From Bacteroidota bacterium (GTDB taxonomy: Bacteria > Bacteroidota > Bacteroidia > NS11-12g > UBA955), in contig SXYY01000058.1 of NCBI GenBank assembly GCA_005788145.1, forward strand, positions 1 to 29,618: a stretch of 29,618 nucleotides of DNA, read 5' to 3'. The translations under genes were made by a program, and so were the position numbers. Below are positions 6,857 through 14,352 of this stretch, one piece after another (positions within the stretch are counted from its first letter, which is position 1; every line of letters starts with the position of its first letter). The notes below the pieces were generated by a model. That model was not told where the DNA came from. It did no database searches and saw nothing but the letters and a program-made list of their open reading frames with translations.

Positions 6857-8382
6857 TTTCGATTTGCGGCAGGGTTCCACTTTTGATAGGTGGTGCCCTG
6901 CTCAAATTTGAAATAGCGAGGGTTTAATCGATCCGTTCGCTGCGGCATCTCAAACGGTGCCCCAATAACCACCGTGTCGCCGATGCGGTGTTGAATATTC
7001 TCCCAATCTCCCAACTCTTCCGAATTCATGGCCTTCATGGTCTTGGTTTTCCCGTTGGTATTCAAACCGTTTCGTCTTTCAGGTAGCCATTGGTTGTTCT
7101 CGTCATCGTTCATGCTGGAAATTAGCGCTGTTTCGTACGATAAGCCCCACAAGGATCCGGGAAACACCCGTTGCGATAGTGTATCTTGGTGAGATATCAT
7201 TTTGGTCGATGGCATTTCCTTCACGAGTGCTTTTAGTTGTACAATGCGATTTTGGTAGATGGGTCTGTATTTCTGCATACCAAGTAACATGCTCAGCGAT
7301 AAAAACCATGGGAGTATGCCAACCATGCTTCGCGAAAACGCTGACTGTTTTGGGGTGAGTCGAACCAATCGATATTCGCCATATCGGGGCCTTTGGCTGG
7401 CCCATAGATACGTAGGAATCGATAGCATGGCCATCACTGCGATGGGATAGAAGAACTTCTCCATGTTGATGTGGGCATCGCCTTGCGAATAAATCAACAA
7501 CGCGATCATCGTATCAACAGCAATTATTCCGAAAAAGAGAACAGAAATCCATCGCCATGGCTTAGTAAGACCAATCAGTAAACAAGCGAGTGCGGTAACT
7601 GCAGGGATGAAAAACCAATTGGCATGAAACAGGTAGTTTAGGCTCCATAAATTGGTAAAATGTATCCATGTATTTGGATCGATCAGGGTATTGTAGAGCC
7701 CGCTATCGTATGAATTGCTGGGAAATACCAATGATTTTGCAATGAGAACAATCCCAATCCCAATCCCCAATCGGATCCAGTCTTTTTTTGTAAGGGAAGT
7801 GAATCCAATGCCAACCAACATCGGCGCATAGAGCCATGCCGCAGGATGCGACAAATACATCAAGGTGAATCCCAATCCCACAATCAGTAAATGAAGGGGT
7901 TTCTGATCATGGGTTGTGTGCATGTGTTTGTTTTTATCCAAGAACATGGCCGTTGCCAAAAAGGCGAGTGTGGCCAACCCAATTTCGCTGTAGCCAATGA
8001 AGAAGACTTCTGAACCGCCTGTGAAAAATAGCAAGAAAAACACCCAACGGTGTGCGCTTTTTGCGGTTGCCGCCCAAGCCATCCAAGCCATGAAGGGAAG
8101 GATTAGATTGATGCTTTGAAGTACCCATTGGATGGGTGTACCCAAATAAGTGAGCAACTGCCCCGGCCAAACAAGCAATTCACAAGCAAATCGGTCATAA
8201 AAAAGCGGTTGGTGGTTGAGGATTCGGTAAAGGGTGTAGGCGCTATCGGTATGTAGCCATCGCTCCTCGCCAAGCTGATAAACCACGAACAGCCATAGGG
8301 GCCAAATCAGGCCTTCGGCATAGCGACCCAGCCACCGATATTTTGTTGTAATCACTGGGATTGATCGGCTGTGGCTGTCCAT
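6853..8382 (-). CDS. Unrecognised multi-pass membrane protein, 509 residues
   Basis: I do not recognise the family. Roughly ten hydrophobic segments occupy residues 25-350 (for example LIWPLWLFVVYQL, WVFFLLFFTGG, LLIVGLGFTLMYLSHPAAW, ISVLFFGIIAVDTMIALLIY). A mainly soluble C-terminal part of about 130 residues starts after a last segment, MVGILPWFLSLSMLLGM. An early loop with HTDSAYTLYRILNHQPLFYDRFA holds acidic residues near the first membrane helix, a layout loosely like GT-C glycosyltransferases, but no catalytic motif can be named. It starts 19 nt after parE on the same strand and is probably transcribed with it. No separate promoter is visible. Its stop lies inside the convergent ahcY stop region. 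Confidence 0.75.
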   Translation of the reverse strand: MDSHSRSIPVITTKYRWLGRYAEGLIWPLWLFVVYQLGEERWLHTDSAYTLYRILNHQPLFYDRFACELLVWPGQLLTYLGTPIQWVLQSINLILPFMAWMAWAATAKSAHRWVFFLLFFTGGSEVFFIGYSEIGLATLAFLATAMFLDKNKHMHTTHDQKPLHLLIVGLGFTLMYLSHPAAWLYAPMLVGIGFTSLTKKDWIRLGIGIGIVLIAKSLVFPSNSYDSGLYNTLIDPNTWIHFTNLWSLNYLFHANWFFIPAVTALACLLIGLTKPWRWISVLFFGIIAVDTMIALLIYSQGDAHINMEKFFYPIAVMAMLSIPTYLWASQRPRYGEYRLVRLTPKQSAFSRSMVGILPWFLSLSMLLGMQKYRPIYQNRIVQLKALVKEMPSTKMISHQDTLSQRVFPGSLWGLSYETALISSMNDDENNQWLPERRNGLNTNGKTKTMKAMNSEELGDWENIQHRIGDTVVIGAPFEMPQRTDRLNPRYFKFEQGTTYQKWNPAANRN

Positions 8383-8401
8383 GCTCAGCGTTTAATGAGG
8401 G

Positions 8402-10297
8402 TTAGTCCTCCGCCAATGCTGCGTCGGGTTCCAAAACGGTTTTTACGATTTCGGGCTGATCGTCCTTCTCAACAATGAGGTTGTCGATGATGAATTCCTG
8501 TCGTTCTGGGGTGTTTTTTCCCATGTAATAATTGAGCAGTTTTTCGATGTTCGACTCCTGACTCAAGATTACCGGCTCGATGCGAATGTCGGGGCCAATA
8601 AATCCAGCGAATTCATCGGGCGAAATTTCCCCCAGTCCCTTGAATCGTGTGATTTCTGGTTTGTGGCCCAACTTGGCGATGGCATTTTTGCGTTCTTCTT
8701 CGGAATAGCAGTAGATGGTTTCTTTCTTGTTTCTAACCCTGAAAAGCGGTGTTCCGAGGATGTAGAGGTGTCCATTTCTCACCAAATCGGGGAAGAATTG
8801 CAGGAAGAATGTCATTAAGAGCAATCGAATATGCATTCCGTCAACGTCGGCATCTGTGGCGATCACGATTTTGTTGTAACGCAGGTTTTCCAGGCCCTCC
8901 TCGATATCAAGGGCATGTTGTAACAGGTTGAACTCTTCGTTTTCGTATACGATTTTCTTCTTTAGCCCGTAGCAGTTAAGCGGTTTACCACGCAAACTAA
9001 AAACGGCTTGAAGGTTGGGGTTTCTACTTTTGGTGATGGATCCGCTGGCGCTGTCTCCCTCGGTGATGAACAGGGTGGTTTCAAAGCGCACATCCGATTT
9101 GGCATCGCTGAGGTGGGTTTTGCAATCGCGGAGCTTTTTGTTGTGCAGATTGGCGCGTTTGGCTCTTTCTTTGGCCAATTTTTGCACGCCTGCCATGTCT
9201 TTCCGTTCGCGCTCATTTTGCAGGATTTTCTTGAGCAGGGCATCCGCAGCGGTGGGGTTTTTGTGCAGGTAATCGTCGACGTTTTTCTTGACGAAATCGA
9301 GCATCGCTGTCTTGATACTCGGTCCGTCGGGACCCATGTCGGCGCTACCCAATTTGGTTTTGGTCTGACTTTCAAACACCGGTTCCATGATGCGTATGCT
9401 GATGGCGGCGGTGATGGAAGCCCTTATATCGGTGGCGTCGAACTCTTTTTTGTAGAATTCACGGATGGTTTTCACGAAGGCTTCGCGGAAAGCGGCCAGG
9501 TGGGTACCGCCTTGGGTGGTGTACTGTCCGTTTACAAACGAATAATACTCTTCGCCGTATGAATCGGTGTGGGTAAAGGCCAATTCTACATCATCGTTCT
9601 TCACGTGAATCACCGGGTAGAGTGCGGCTTCGGCAGTTACCTTGTGTTCAAGCAAATCGAGGAGGCCTCGCCGCGACGCATAACTCTCGCCATTGAAGCG
9701 AATGGTCAGTGCCGAGTTGAGGTAGGTATAATTCTTGATTTGTTCACGCAAGAACTCATTAATGTAGCGATAGTTTTTAAAGATGCTGGCATCGGGTTCG
9801 AAGACCATTATGGTGCCGTTGGGCTCTGTGGTGTCACCTTCAGGGGTATCAACCACGAGTTCACCGCGTTCAAATTCAGCCCTTTTGGTTCGGCCATCAC
9901 GGAAACTCTGCACAACGAAATAGTTTGAAAGGGCGTTCACCGCTTTGGTACCCACACCGTTCAATCCCACCGATTTTTGAAAGGCTTTTGAATCGTATTT
10001 ACCACCGGTATTGATTTTGGAAACGCAATCGATCACTTTTCTCAATGGAATACCCCGACCCCAGTCGCGGATGGTTACGCGCTTGTCGTCGATGGTGATT
10101 TCGATTTTCTTGCCGTTGCCCATCACGTGCTCGTCGATGGAGTTATCGACAATCTCTTTCACCAAAACGTAAATGCCGTCATCGGCAGCGGTGCCATCGC
10201 CCAATTTCCCGATGTACATACCGGGACGCAGGCGGATGTGTTCTTTCCAATCCAGACTCCTGATTTCGTCTTCGGTATACCTAGCCTGTTCACTCAT
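8402..10297 (-). CDS. parE: DNA topoisomerase IV subunit B
   Basis: A 631-residue type IIA topoisomerase ATPase subunit. The GHKL ATPase domain has RLRPGMYIG (22-30), the catalytic Glu and Asn in EIVDNSIDE (48-56), RDWGRGIP (77-84) and the ATP lid GLNGVGTKAVNALS (111-124). The transducer lysine is in QTKTKLGS (311-318). The TOPRIM domain shows TEGDSASGS (412-420), LRGKPLN and TDADVDGMHIR (481-491). The length and the lack of an inserted domain fit Bacteroidota ParE better than GyrB. The usual partner parC is not next to it; a membrane protein gene follows instead. Upstream, TAATATTG at 10310-10303 (one mismatch to TAnnTTTG) sits 5 nt before the ATG. Confidence 0.92.
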   Translation of the reverse strand: MSEQARYTEDEIRSLDWKEHIRLRPGMYIGKLGDGTAADDGIYVLVKEIVDNSIDEHVMGNGKKIEITIDDKRVTIRDWGRGIPLRKVIDCVSKINTGGKYDSKAFQKSVGLNGVGTKAVNALSNYFVVQSFRDGRTKRAEFERGELVVDTPEGDTTEPNGTIMVFEPDASIFKNYRYINEFLREQIKNYTYLNSALTIRFNGESYASRRGLLDLLEHKVTAEAALYPVIHVKNDDVELAFTHTDSYGEEYYSFVNGQYTTQGGTHLAAFREAFVKTIREFYKKEFDATDIRASITAAISIRIMEPVFESQTKTKLGSADMGPDGPSIKTAMLDFVKKNVDDYLHKNPTAADALLKKILQNERERKDMAGVQKLAKERAKRANLHNKKLRDCKTHLSDAKSDVRFETTLFITEGDSASGSITKSRNPNLQAVFSLRGKPLNCYGLKKKIVYENEEFNLLQHALDIEEGLENLRYNKIVIATDADVDGMHIRLLLMTFFLQFFPDLVRNGHLYILGTPLFRVRNKKETIYCYSEEERKNAIAKLGHKPEITRFKGLGEISPDEFAGFIGPDIRIEPVILSQESNIEKLLNYYMGKNTPERQEFIIDNLIVEKDDQPEIVKTVLEPDAALAED

Positions 10298-10302
10298 AAA
10301 TA

Positions 10303-10310
10303 CAATATTA
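10303..10310 (-). promoter_or_regulatory. Weak putative parE -7 element TAATATTG
   Basis: The minus strand TAATATTG has one mismatch to TAnnTTTG and lies 5 nt before the parE ATG, the same geometry as several better-matched promoters in this window. No -33 element is evident. Confidence 0.35.
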
Positions 10311-10357
10311 ATGATTGGATTTCAACCACTATGCCCGAGTTTTTCACATCCTTCACT

Positions 10358-10365
10358 TATTTTTG
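10358..10365 (+). promoter_or_regulatory. Putative promoter of the Moco operon, -7 element TATTTTTG
   Basis: TATTTTTG matches TAnnTTTG and lies 4 nt before the ATG of the first gene (10370). It is the only consensus element ahead of a run of eight tightly packed plus-strand genes, so it probably drives the whole run. A clear -33 TTTG is missing. Confidence 0.5.
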
Positions 10366-10369
10366 CGAT

Positions 10370-10906
10370 ATGAAATGGTATGGATTGATGGGTGTGCTTT
10401 TGATGATTTCGGGGTGCACTTCGAAATTTGATCAGGATTTGTCCAAGGTGGCTCCTTACGAGGCGTTGATTGTGCCCAAAGTGCAGTGGGAAAAACTCCC
10501 CGATTCGGCCACGATTCCCTTGATGACATTCGCCAAAGCACATCCGGAATACAAGCACAGCAGTGATTTTGTGTATGTGTGTACCAGGATGGCGGAGCGA
10601 CAGGCGATGGTTTTTAAGGCGGCGGAATACAGCGAATACTACATTGAACAGTTCAAGCCATCGGGAAAGCCTTTGATGGAGATGTTGGTGGTGGCGTCGC
10701 ACTATTACGAGCAAGGCGGGGCGCTCGACAAGGCTTTGAAGTACTATCAGCGATTGGCCAAAGAGTTTGCCAATGAAGAAGTTGGAAAACAGGCAGTGAC
10801 CATGATTGATATGCTGAATTTGGGACTAACAACCCCCGAAGCACAGATGGATTACATCATGAAAAAGGCGGCCAAAGACTCAGGAAATACGGCGAATGCT
10901 CATTGA
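10370..10906 (+). CDS. Lipoprotein with weak TPR-like helices, head of the Moco gene run
   Basis: A 178-residue protein of unknown function. MKWYGLMGVLLMISGC is a lipoprotein signal with lipobox-like MISGC (Cys16). The mature part is helical. The stretch SHYYEQGGALDKALKYYQRLAKEFANEEVGKQA resembles a tetratricopeptide repeat (TPR), with a preceding helix pair around MVFKAAEYSEYYIEQF, as in Bacteroidota tetratricopeptide lipoproteins. A longer in-frame ORF runs upstream to 10127 inside parE, but only this ATG gives a signal peptide and it follows the promoter. The last 11 bases overlap moaA, so the two are very probably co-transcribed. A link to Moco synthesis is positional only. Confidence 0.75.
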   Translation: MKWYGLMGVLLMISGCTSKFDQDLSKVAPYEALIVPKVQWEKLPDSATIPLMTFAKAHPEYKHSSDFVYVCTRMAERQAMVFKAAEYSEYYIEQFKPSGKPLMEMLVVASHYYEQGGALDKALKYYQRLAKEFANEEVGKQAVTMIDMLNLGLTTPEAQMDYIMKKAAKDSGNTANAH

Positions 10907-11882
10907 TTCCTTCCACCGGGTACACGATTATTTGCGAATTTCGCTAACGGATAATTGCAATTTGAGATGTTCGTATTGCATGCCCGAGGAGGACTATGAT
11001 TTCACGCCTGCCATTAGGTTGATGCAGGTAAATGAGGTGGTGGCGATTGCCAAGGCTTTTGTGGATGCGGGCGTAAAGAAAATTCGGTTAACCGGTGGCG
11101 AGCCGCTGGTGAGAAAGGACGCCGGAGAAATTATCCAACAATTGAGTGGCTTGGGCGTAGAACTCACGATGACCACCAATGCCACCCAGATTCATTTGTA
11201 TACCGATTTAATGTGGGCAGCGGGTGTGCGGAAAATCAATGTGAGTTTGGATACCTTAAACCGCGATACATTTTTGTTTTTGACCAAGCGCGATTTGTTT
11301 GATCGGGTGAAAGATAACATCGATTTGTTGCTGAAAAAGGGATTTGCGGTAAAGGTGAATGCGGTGGTGATGAAGGGTGTAAATGAGGCGGAGATTTTGG
11401 ATTTTGTATCTTGGAGTGCAGCGGCGCCGGTGGATGTTCGATTCATTGAGTTCATGCCGTTTGAAGGAAATCGCTGGGAACAGGAAAAGGTGGTGACTTG
11501 GCAACAAATGCTGGATGTTGTAAGAAACGCCTACGGTGCGGGCATTGAGCCATTGCCGCGCAAAGCCCATGAAACGGTGAAGCAATACCGGGTGGTTGGC
11601 GGAAAAGGTAGGTTTGCGGTAATCAGCACAATGAGTGCCCCTTTTTGTGGCGATTGCAATCGGATGCGCTTGACGGCCGATGGGAAAATGAAAAATTGCC
11701 TGTTTAGCAAGGGCGAAACCGATTTGTTGGGTGCATTTCGCAAGGGTGAGGCGCTGTTGCCGCTGATTCAGGAGAACATTGGTCAGAAAGCGATGGCGTT
11801 GGGTGGACAGTTTGCGGGGGATTTGCAGAACATCGATGCTTCCAGCATTGTAAACCGAAGTATGATTACCATTGGCGGATAG
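10896..11882 (+). CDS. moaA: GTP 3',8-cyclase MoaA (radical SAM)
   Basis: A 328-residue radical SAM enzyme that, with MoaC, converts GTP to cyclic pyranopterin monophosphate, the first step of molybdenum cofactor synthesis. The N-terminal [4Fe-4S]/SAM motif is CNLRCSYCMP (CxxxCxxC), and LTGGEPLVRKD is the SAM-binding GGEP. The second cluster motif near the C-terminus is FCGDCNRMRLTADGKMKNCLF (three cysteines), which holds the GTP-binding cluster. The C-terminus ends in the conserved Gly-Gly required for activity (MITIGG). The ATG overlaps the preceding gene by 11 bp; MLIDSFHRVHDYLRISLT is the normal N-terminus for the family. Confidence 0.97.
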   Translation: MLIDSFHRVHDYLRISLTDNCNLRCSYCMPEEDYDFTPAIRLMQVNEVVAIAKAFVDAGVKKIRLTGGEPLVRKDAGEIIQQLSGLGVELTMTTNATQIHLYTDLMWAAGVRKINVSLDTLNRDTFLFLTKRDLFDRVKDNIDLLLKKGFAVKVNAVVMKGVNEAEILDFVSWSAAAPVDVRFIEFMPFEGNRWEQEKVVTWQQMLDVVRNAYGAGIEPLPRKAHETVKQYRVVGGKGRFAVISTMSAPFCGDCNRMRLTADGKMKNCLFSKGETDLLGAFRKGEALLPLIQENIGQKAMALGGQFAGDLQNIDASSIVNRSMITIGG

Positions 11883-11900
11883 GCCGTAAATTGCAGCGGA

Positions 11901-13169
11901 ATGACGCAAACCATGATTTCTGTGGCCGAGGCCAAATCGTTGATTCGATCGCATGTTCGTCGATTGGAACCCCTGAATGTGTTACTGGGCGATGCCTTGG
12001 GTTGTTGTTTGGCTGCGGATGTAATTTCACCCCTAAATATGCCGGGTTTTGCGCAGAGTGCGATGGATGGGTATGCGTTTTCGTGGGATGGATACCAAGA
12101 ATTCGGTGCGTTTAACATTGTGGGTGAGGTGGCAGCGGGGGCGGCCGAGGCTTTGCCGAGACCCGCCCGTAATCAAGCGGTGCGAATTTTTACGGGGGCC
12201 CCTGTGCCTGAGGGCTTCGATACAGTGGTGATGCAGGAAAAAGTGAGGGTGGATAACGGATTGCTCTATGTGGAGGATACTGCCTTGGTGCAAGGCAGGA
12301 ATGTGCGCTTGGTGGGCAGTGAAATTGCCCAAGGTGCGTTGGCCATGGAGGCCGGCACTCAGATTACACCGGCAGCGGTGGGGTTTTTGGCGAGTTTGGG
12401 TCTGACCCATGTGCCGGTGATTCCTCAGCCACGCATTGCGTTGATTGTGACAGGTGATGAGCTGCAAACGCCGGGCGAGACATTGTCTTTCGGACAGGTT
12501 TATGAGTCCAATTCTCAGTTATTACAAACGGCGCTGCAATGGTTGCGATTTTCGCAAGTGAAAATTCACTATGCAAAGGATGATTTGGCTTCCTTGACGC
12601 AGACATTGGCGGCGGCGTTATTTGATGCTGATATGGTTTTGTTAACGGGTGGCGTGAGTGTGGGGGATTATGATTTTGTGCCCAAAGCCGCCGCCGCCGC
12701 TGGGGTAGGTGCCATCTTTCACAAAATCAAGCAAAAGCCCGGGAAGCCCCTATTTTTTGGGGTGAAGGAGGGTGCTTCGGCTGATGGTGCTCATGCAAAA
12801 TCGGTTGTGGGTTCACCCGATCAAACGGTGGTTTTTGGACTGCCTGGCAACCCGGCATCGGTGTTGACGTGTTTCTATCAATATGTATCGCTGGCCCTTG
12901 AAGAATTGACAGGTACCCCGGTGACTCCGGTGGCTTGTCGCGCCCAAATACAATCGGGGTATAGTAAGCCAATCGGACTGACCCATTTCCTTAAAGCAGC
13001 ATTGCACTCGCCCAAAGACGAACACAGTCTGCCCAAAGTTTTTATGTTGGGTGCCCAAGAGTCTTTTCGCTTGAGCTCCTTTGCGGTTTCCAATGCCATC
13101 ATCGAAATACCCGCGGAGACCACAACGGTTGAAAAGGGGGATTGGGTCACGGTGTACCCCATCCGATAA
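11901..13169 (+). CDS. moeA: Molybdopterin molybdenumtransferase MoeA
   Basis: A 422-residue enzyme that inserts molybdate into adenylated molybdopterin, the last common step of Moco assembly. Visible motifs: GFAQSAMDGYAF (about 50-61), the gephyrin-like IFTGAPVPEGFDTVVMQE, the third-domain GDELQTPGETLSFGQVYESN, TGGVSVGDYDFV and FGLPGNPASVLTCF. The last two belong to the MogA-like fold that binds molybdopterin. A short insert (about KEGASADGAHAKSVVGSPD) precedes FGLPGNP. It starts 18 nt after moaA on the same strand. The stop is 26 nt before the TSUP start. Confidence 0.96.
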   Translation: MTQTMISVAEAKSLIRSHVRRLEPLNVLLGDALGCCLAADVISPLNMPGFAQSAMDGYAFSWDGYQEFGAFNIVGEVAAGAAEALPRPARNQAVRIFTGAPVPEGFDTVVMQEKVRVDNGLLYVEDTALVQGRNVRLVGSEIAQGALAMEAGTQITPAAVGFLASLGLTHVPVIPQPRIALIVTGDELQTPGETLSFGQVYESNSQLLQTALQWLRFSQVKIHYAKDDLASLTQTLAAALFDADMVLLTGGVSVGDYDFVPKAAAAAGVGAIFHKIKQKPGKPLFFGVKEGASADGAHAKSVVGSPDQTVVFGLPGNPASVLTCFYQYVSLALEELTGTPVTPVACRAQIQSGYSKPIGLTHFLKAALHSPKDEHSLPKVFMLGAQESFRLSSFAVSNAIIEIPAETTTVEKGDWVTVYPIR

Positions 13170-13195
13170 TATCAAATTCACTACCTTCGAGCCCA

Positions 13196-14071
13196 ATGTT
13201 TGGATTGGGCGGACTCCTTTGGCTTGGATTATTTTTTCTTGTAGCGTTTTTGTATTCTGCGGTTGGACATGGCGGTGCGAGCGGTTACTTGGCCTTGCTG
13301 TCGCTCCATGAAATAGCCCCGGAATGCATGAAGCCCATTGCTTTGGTGCTAAATCTGTTGGTTAGTGGGATTGCCTTTATTCAATTTTATCGCCAAGGTC
13401 ATTTTTTGTGGCGGTTGTTTTTGCCGATAGCATTGTTTTCCGTGCCGATGGCCTATTGGGGCGGGTTAACCCCTCTCAAAGACATTTGGTATCAGCGTGG
13501 ATTGGGTATTTTCTTGTTGGTTTCTGTGGTGATTATGTTGTGGCCGAGGAGATCTGAGACTTCCATCTTGTTTCCCTTTTCTGCCTCGGATTCAGGTGCT
13601 TCCGATACCTTTGATTCTGTGAACAATGGGCGCGGATGGTGGAACAAGGAAACGGGCATTGCTGCGTTTATGGGTGCCATCATTGGCTATGTTTCTGGCT
13701 TGTTGGGCATAGGTGGCGGGATATTGTTGTCGCCAGTGTTGTTGATGATTCGTTGGACACAGCAAAAGCAAACGGCGGCGATCAGTGCGGCTTTCATTTT
13801 TGTTAATTCTGCATCGGGATTACTCGGGTTTGTGCAGCAGCACACACCTTGGGTTATAACCTCTCAAAAGACGGGCGATGTGATGGGTCCGGGCATGGCT
13901 GTAGATGCTGGTTGGTACATTGTGGCGATGATACTTTGTTATTTGATTTTACCGGTATTGTTGGGCGGGTTTATGGGATCGTGGTACGGTGCCAAGAAAT
14001 TCAATCAAACAGTCATGAAATACATTTTGTGTGCGGTGTTGTTGATCGCGGCGATAAAATTACTTTTGTAA
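13196..14071 (+). CDS. TSUP (TauE/SafE) family anion permease in the Moco run
   Basis: A 291-residue integral membrane protein of the TSUP family, known for export or import of sulfur-containing anions such as sulfite, sulfoacetate or thiosulfate. Two pseudo-repeats are visible. The first has SAVGHGGASGYLALL after the first helix and the second has YVSGLLGIGGGILLSPVLL, each carrying the typical G-rich signature. About eight hydrophobic segments are present. The start MFGLGGLLWLGLFF was chosen over an ATG 54 nt upstream that overlaps the moeA end and adds a hydrophilic tail. A TACCTTCG near-match to the -7 element lies 6 nt before it. The gene sits between moeA and moaD, so a sulfur or molybdate role is suggested by context only. 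Confidence 0.88.
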   Translation: MFGLGGLLWLGLFFLVAFLYSAVGHGGASGYLALLSLHEIAPECMKPIALVLNLLVSGIAFIQFYRQGHFLWRLFLPIALFSVPMAYWGGLTPLKDIWYQRGLGIFLLVSVVIMLWPRRSETSILFPFSASDSGASDTFDSVNNGRGWWNKETGIAAFMGAIIGYVSGLLGIGGGILLSPVLLMIRWTQQKQTAAISAAFIFVNSASGLLGFVQQHTPWVITSQKTGDVMGPGMAVDAGWYIVAMILCYLILPVLLGGFMGSWYGAKKFNQTVMKYILCAVLLIAAIKLLL

Positions 14072-14073
14072 CG

Positions 14074-14319
14074 ATGCAGGTAAGATTGTTGTTTTTTGGG
14101 AATTTGACCGATGCTGTTTCCGATGTGGAATTGCATTGGGAATTGGATGGCGATGGAACATCCCTTCAGCAATTGGTGGAACAATTGGAGCTGAAACACC
14201 CATTGTTGACTGGCAAGACTTATCGCATCGCTGTGAACCAGCGGTTTGTGGAATTAAAGGATACGATGGTCTCGTCGGGCGATGAGATTGCATTTATGCC
14301 CCCGTTTTCTGGTGGGTAA
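14074..14319 (+). CDS. moaD: Molybdopterin synthase sulfur carrier subunit MoaD
   Basis: An 81-residue ubiquitin-fold protein. MQVRLLFFGNLTDAV is the first strand, LQQLVEQLELKHPLL the central helix, and IAVNQRFVELKDTMVSSGDE precedes IAFMPPFSGG. The C-terminal Gly-Gly is adenylated by the MoeB-like E1 and thiocarboxylated to donate sulfur in molybdopterin synthase together with MoaE. The start is 2 nt after the TSUP stop; a longer frame reading back into the TSUP gene is spurious. TACTTTTG (14061-14068) lies 5 nt before the ATG and could be an internal promoter, although it also encodes the last TSUP residues. Confidence 0.93.
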   Translation: MQVRLLFFGNLTDAVSDVELHWELDGDGTSLQQLVEQLELKHPLLTGKTYRIAVNQRFVELKDTMVSSGDEIAFMPPFSGG

Positions 14320-14352
14320 TTGTTTGGATACTGGAAGGATAAACGGGGTTCA

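Noticed and set aside
9008..9562. 184-residue plus-strand ORF inside parE
   Set aside because: It lies wholly antisense to the conserved TOPRIM and transducer regions of parE, has no recognisable domain and no promoter element; it is a shadow frame.
11256..11954. 232-residue minus-strand ORF opposite moaA
   Set aside because: Shadow of moaA, spanning its conserved cluster motif on the other strand; no signal peptide or domain.
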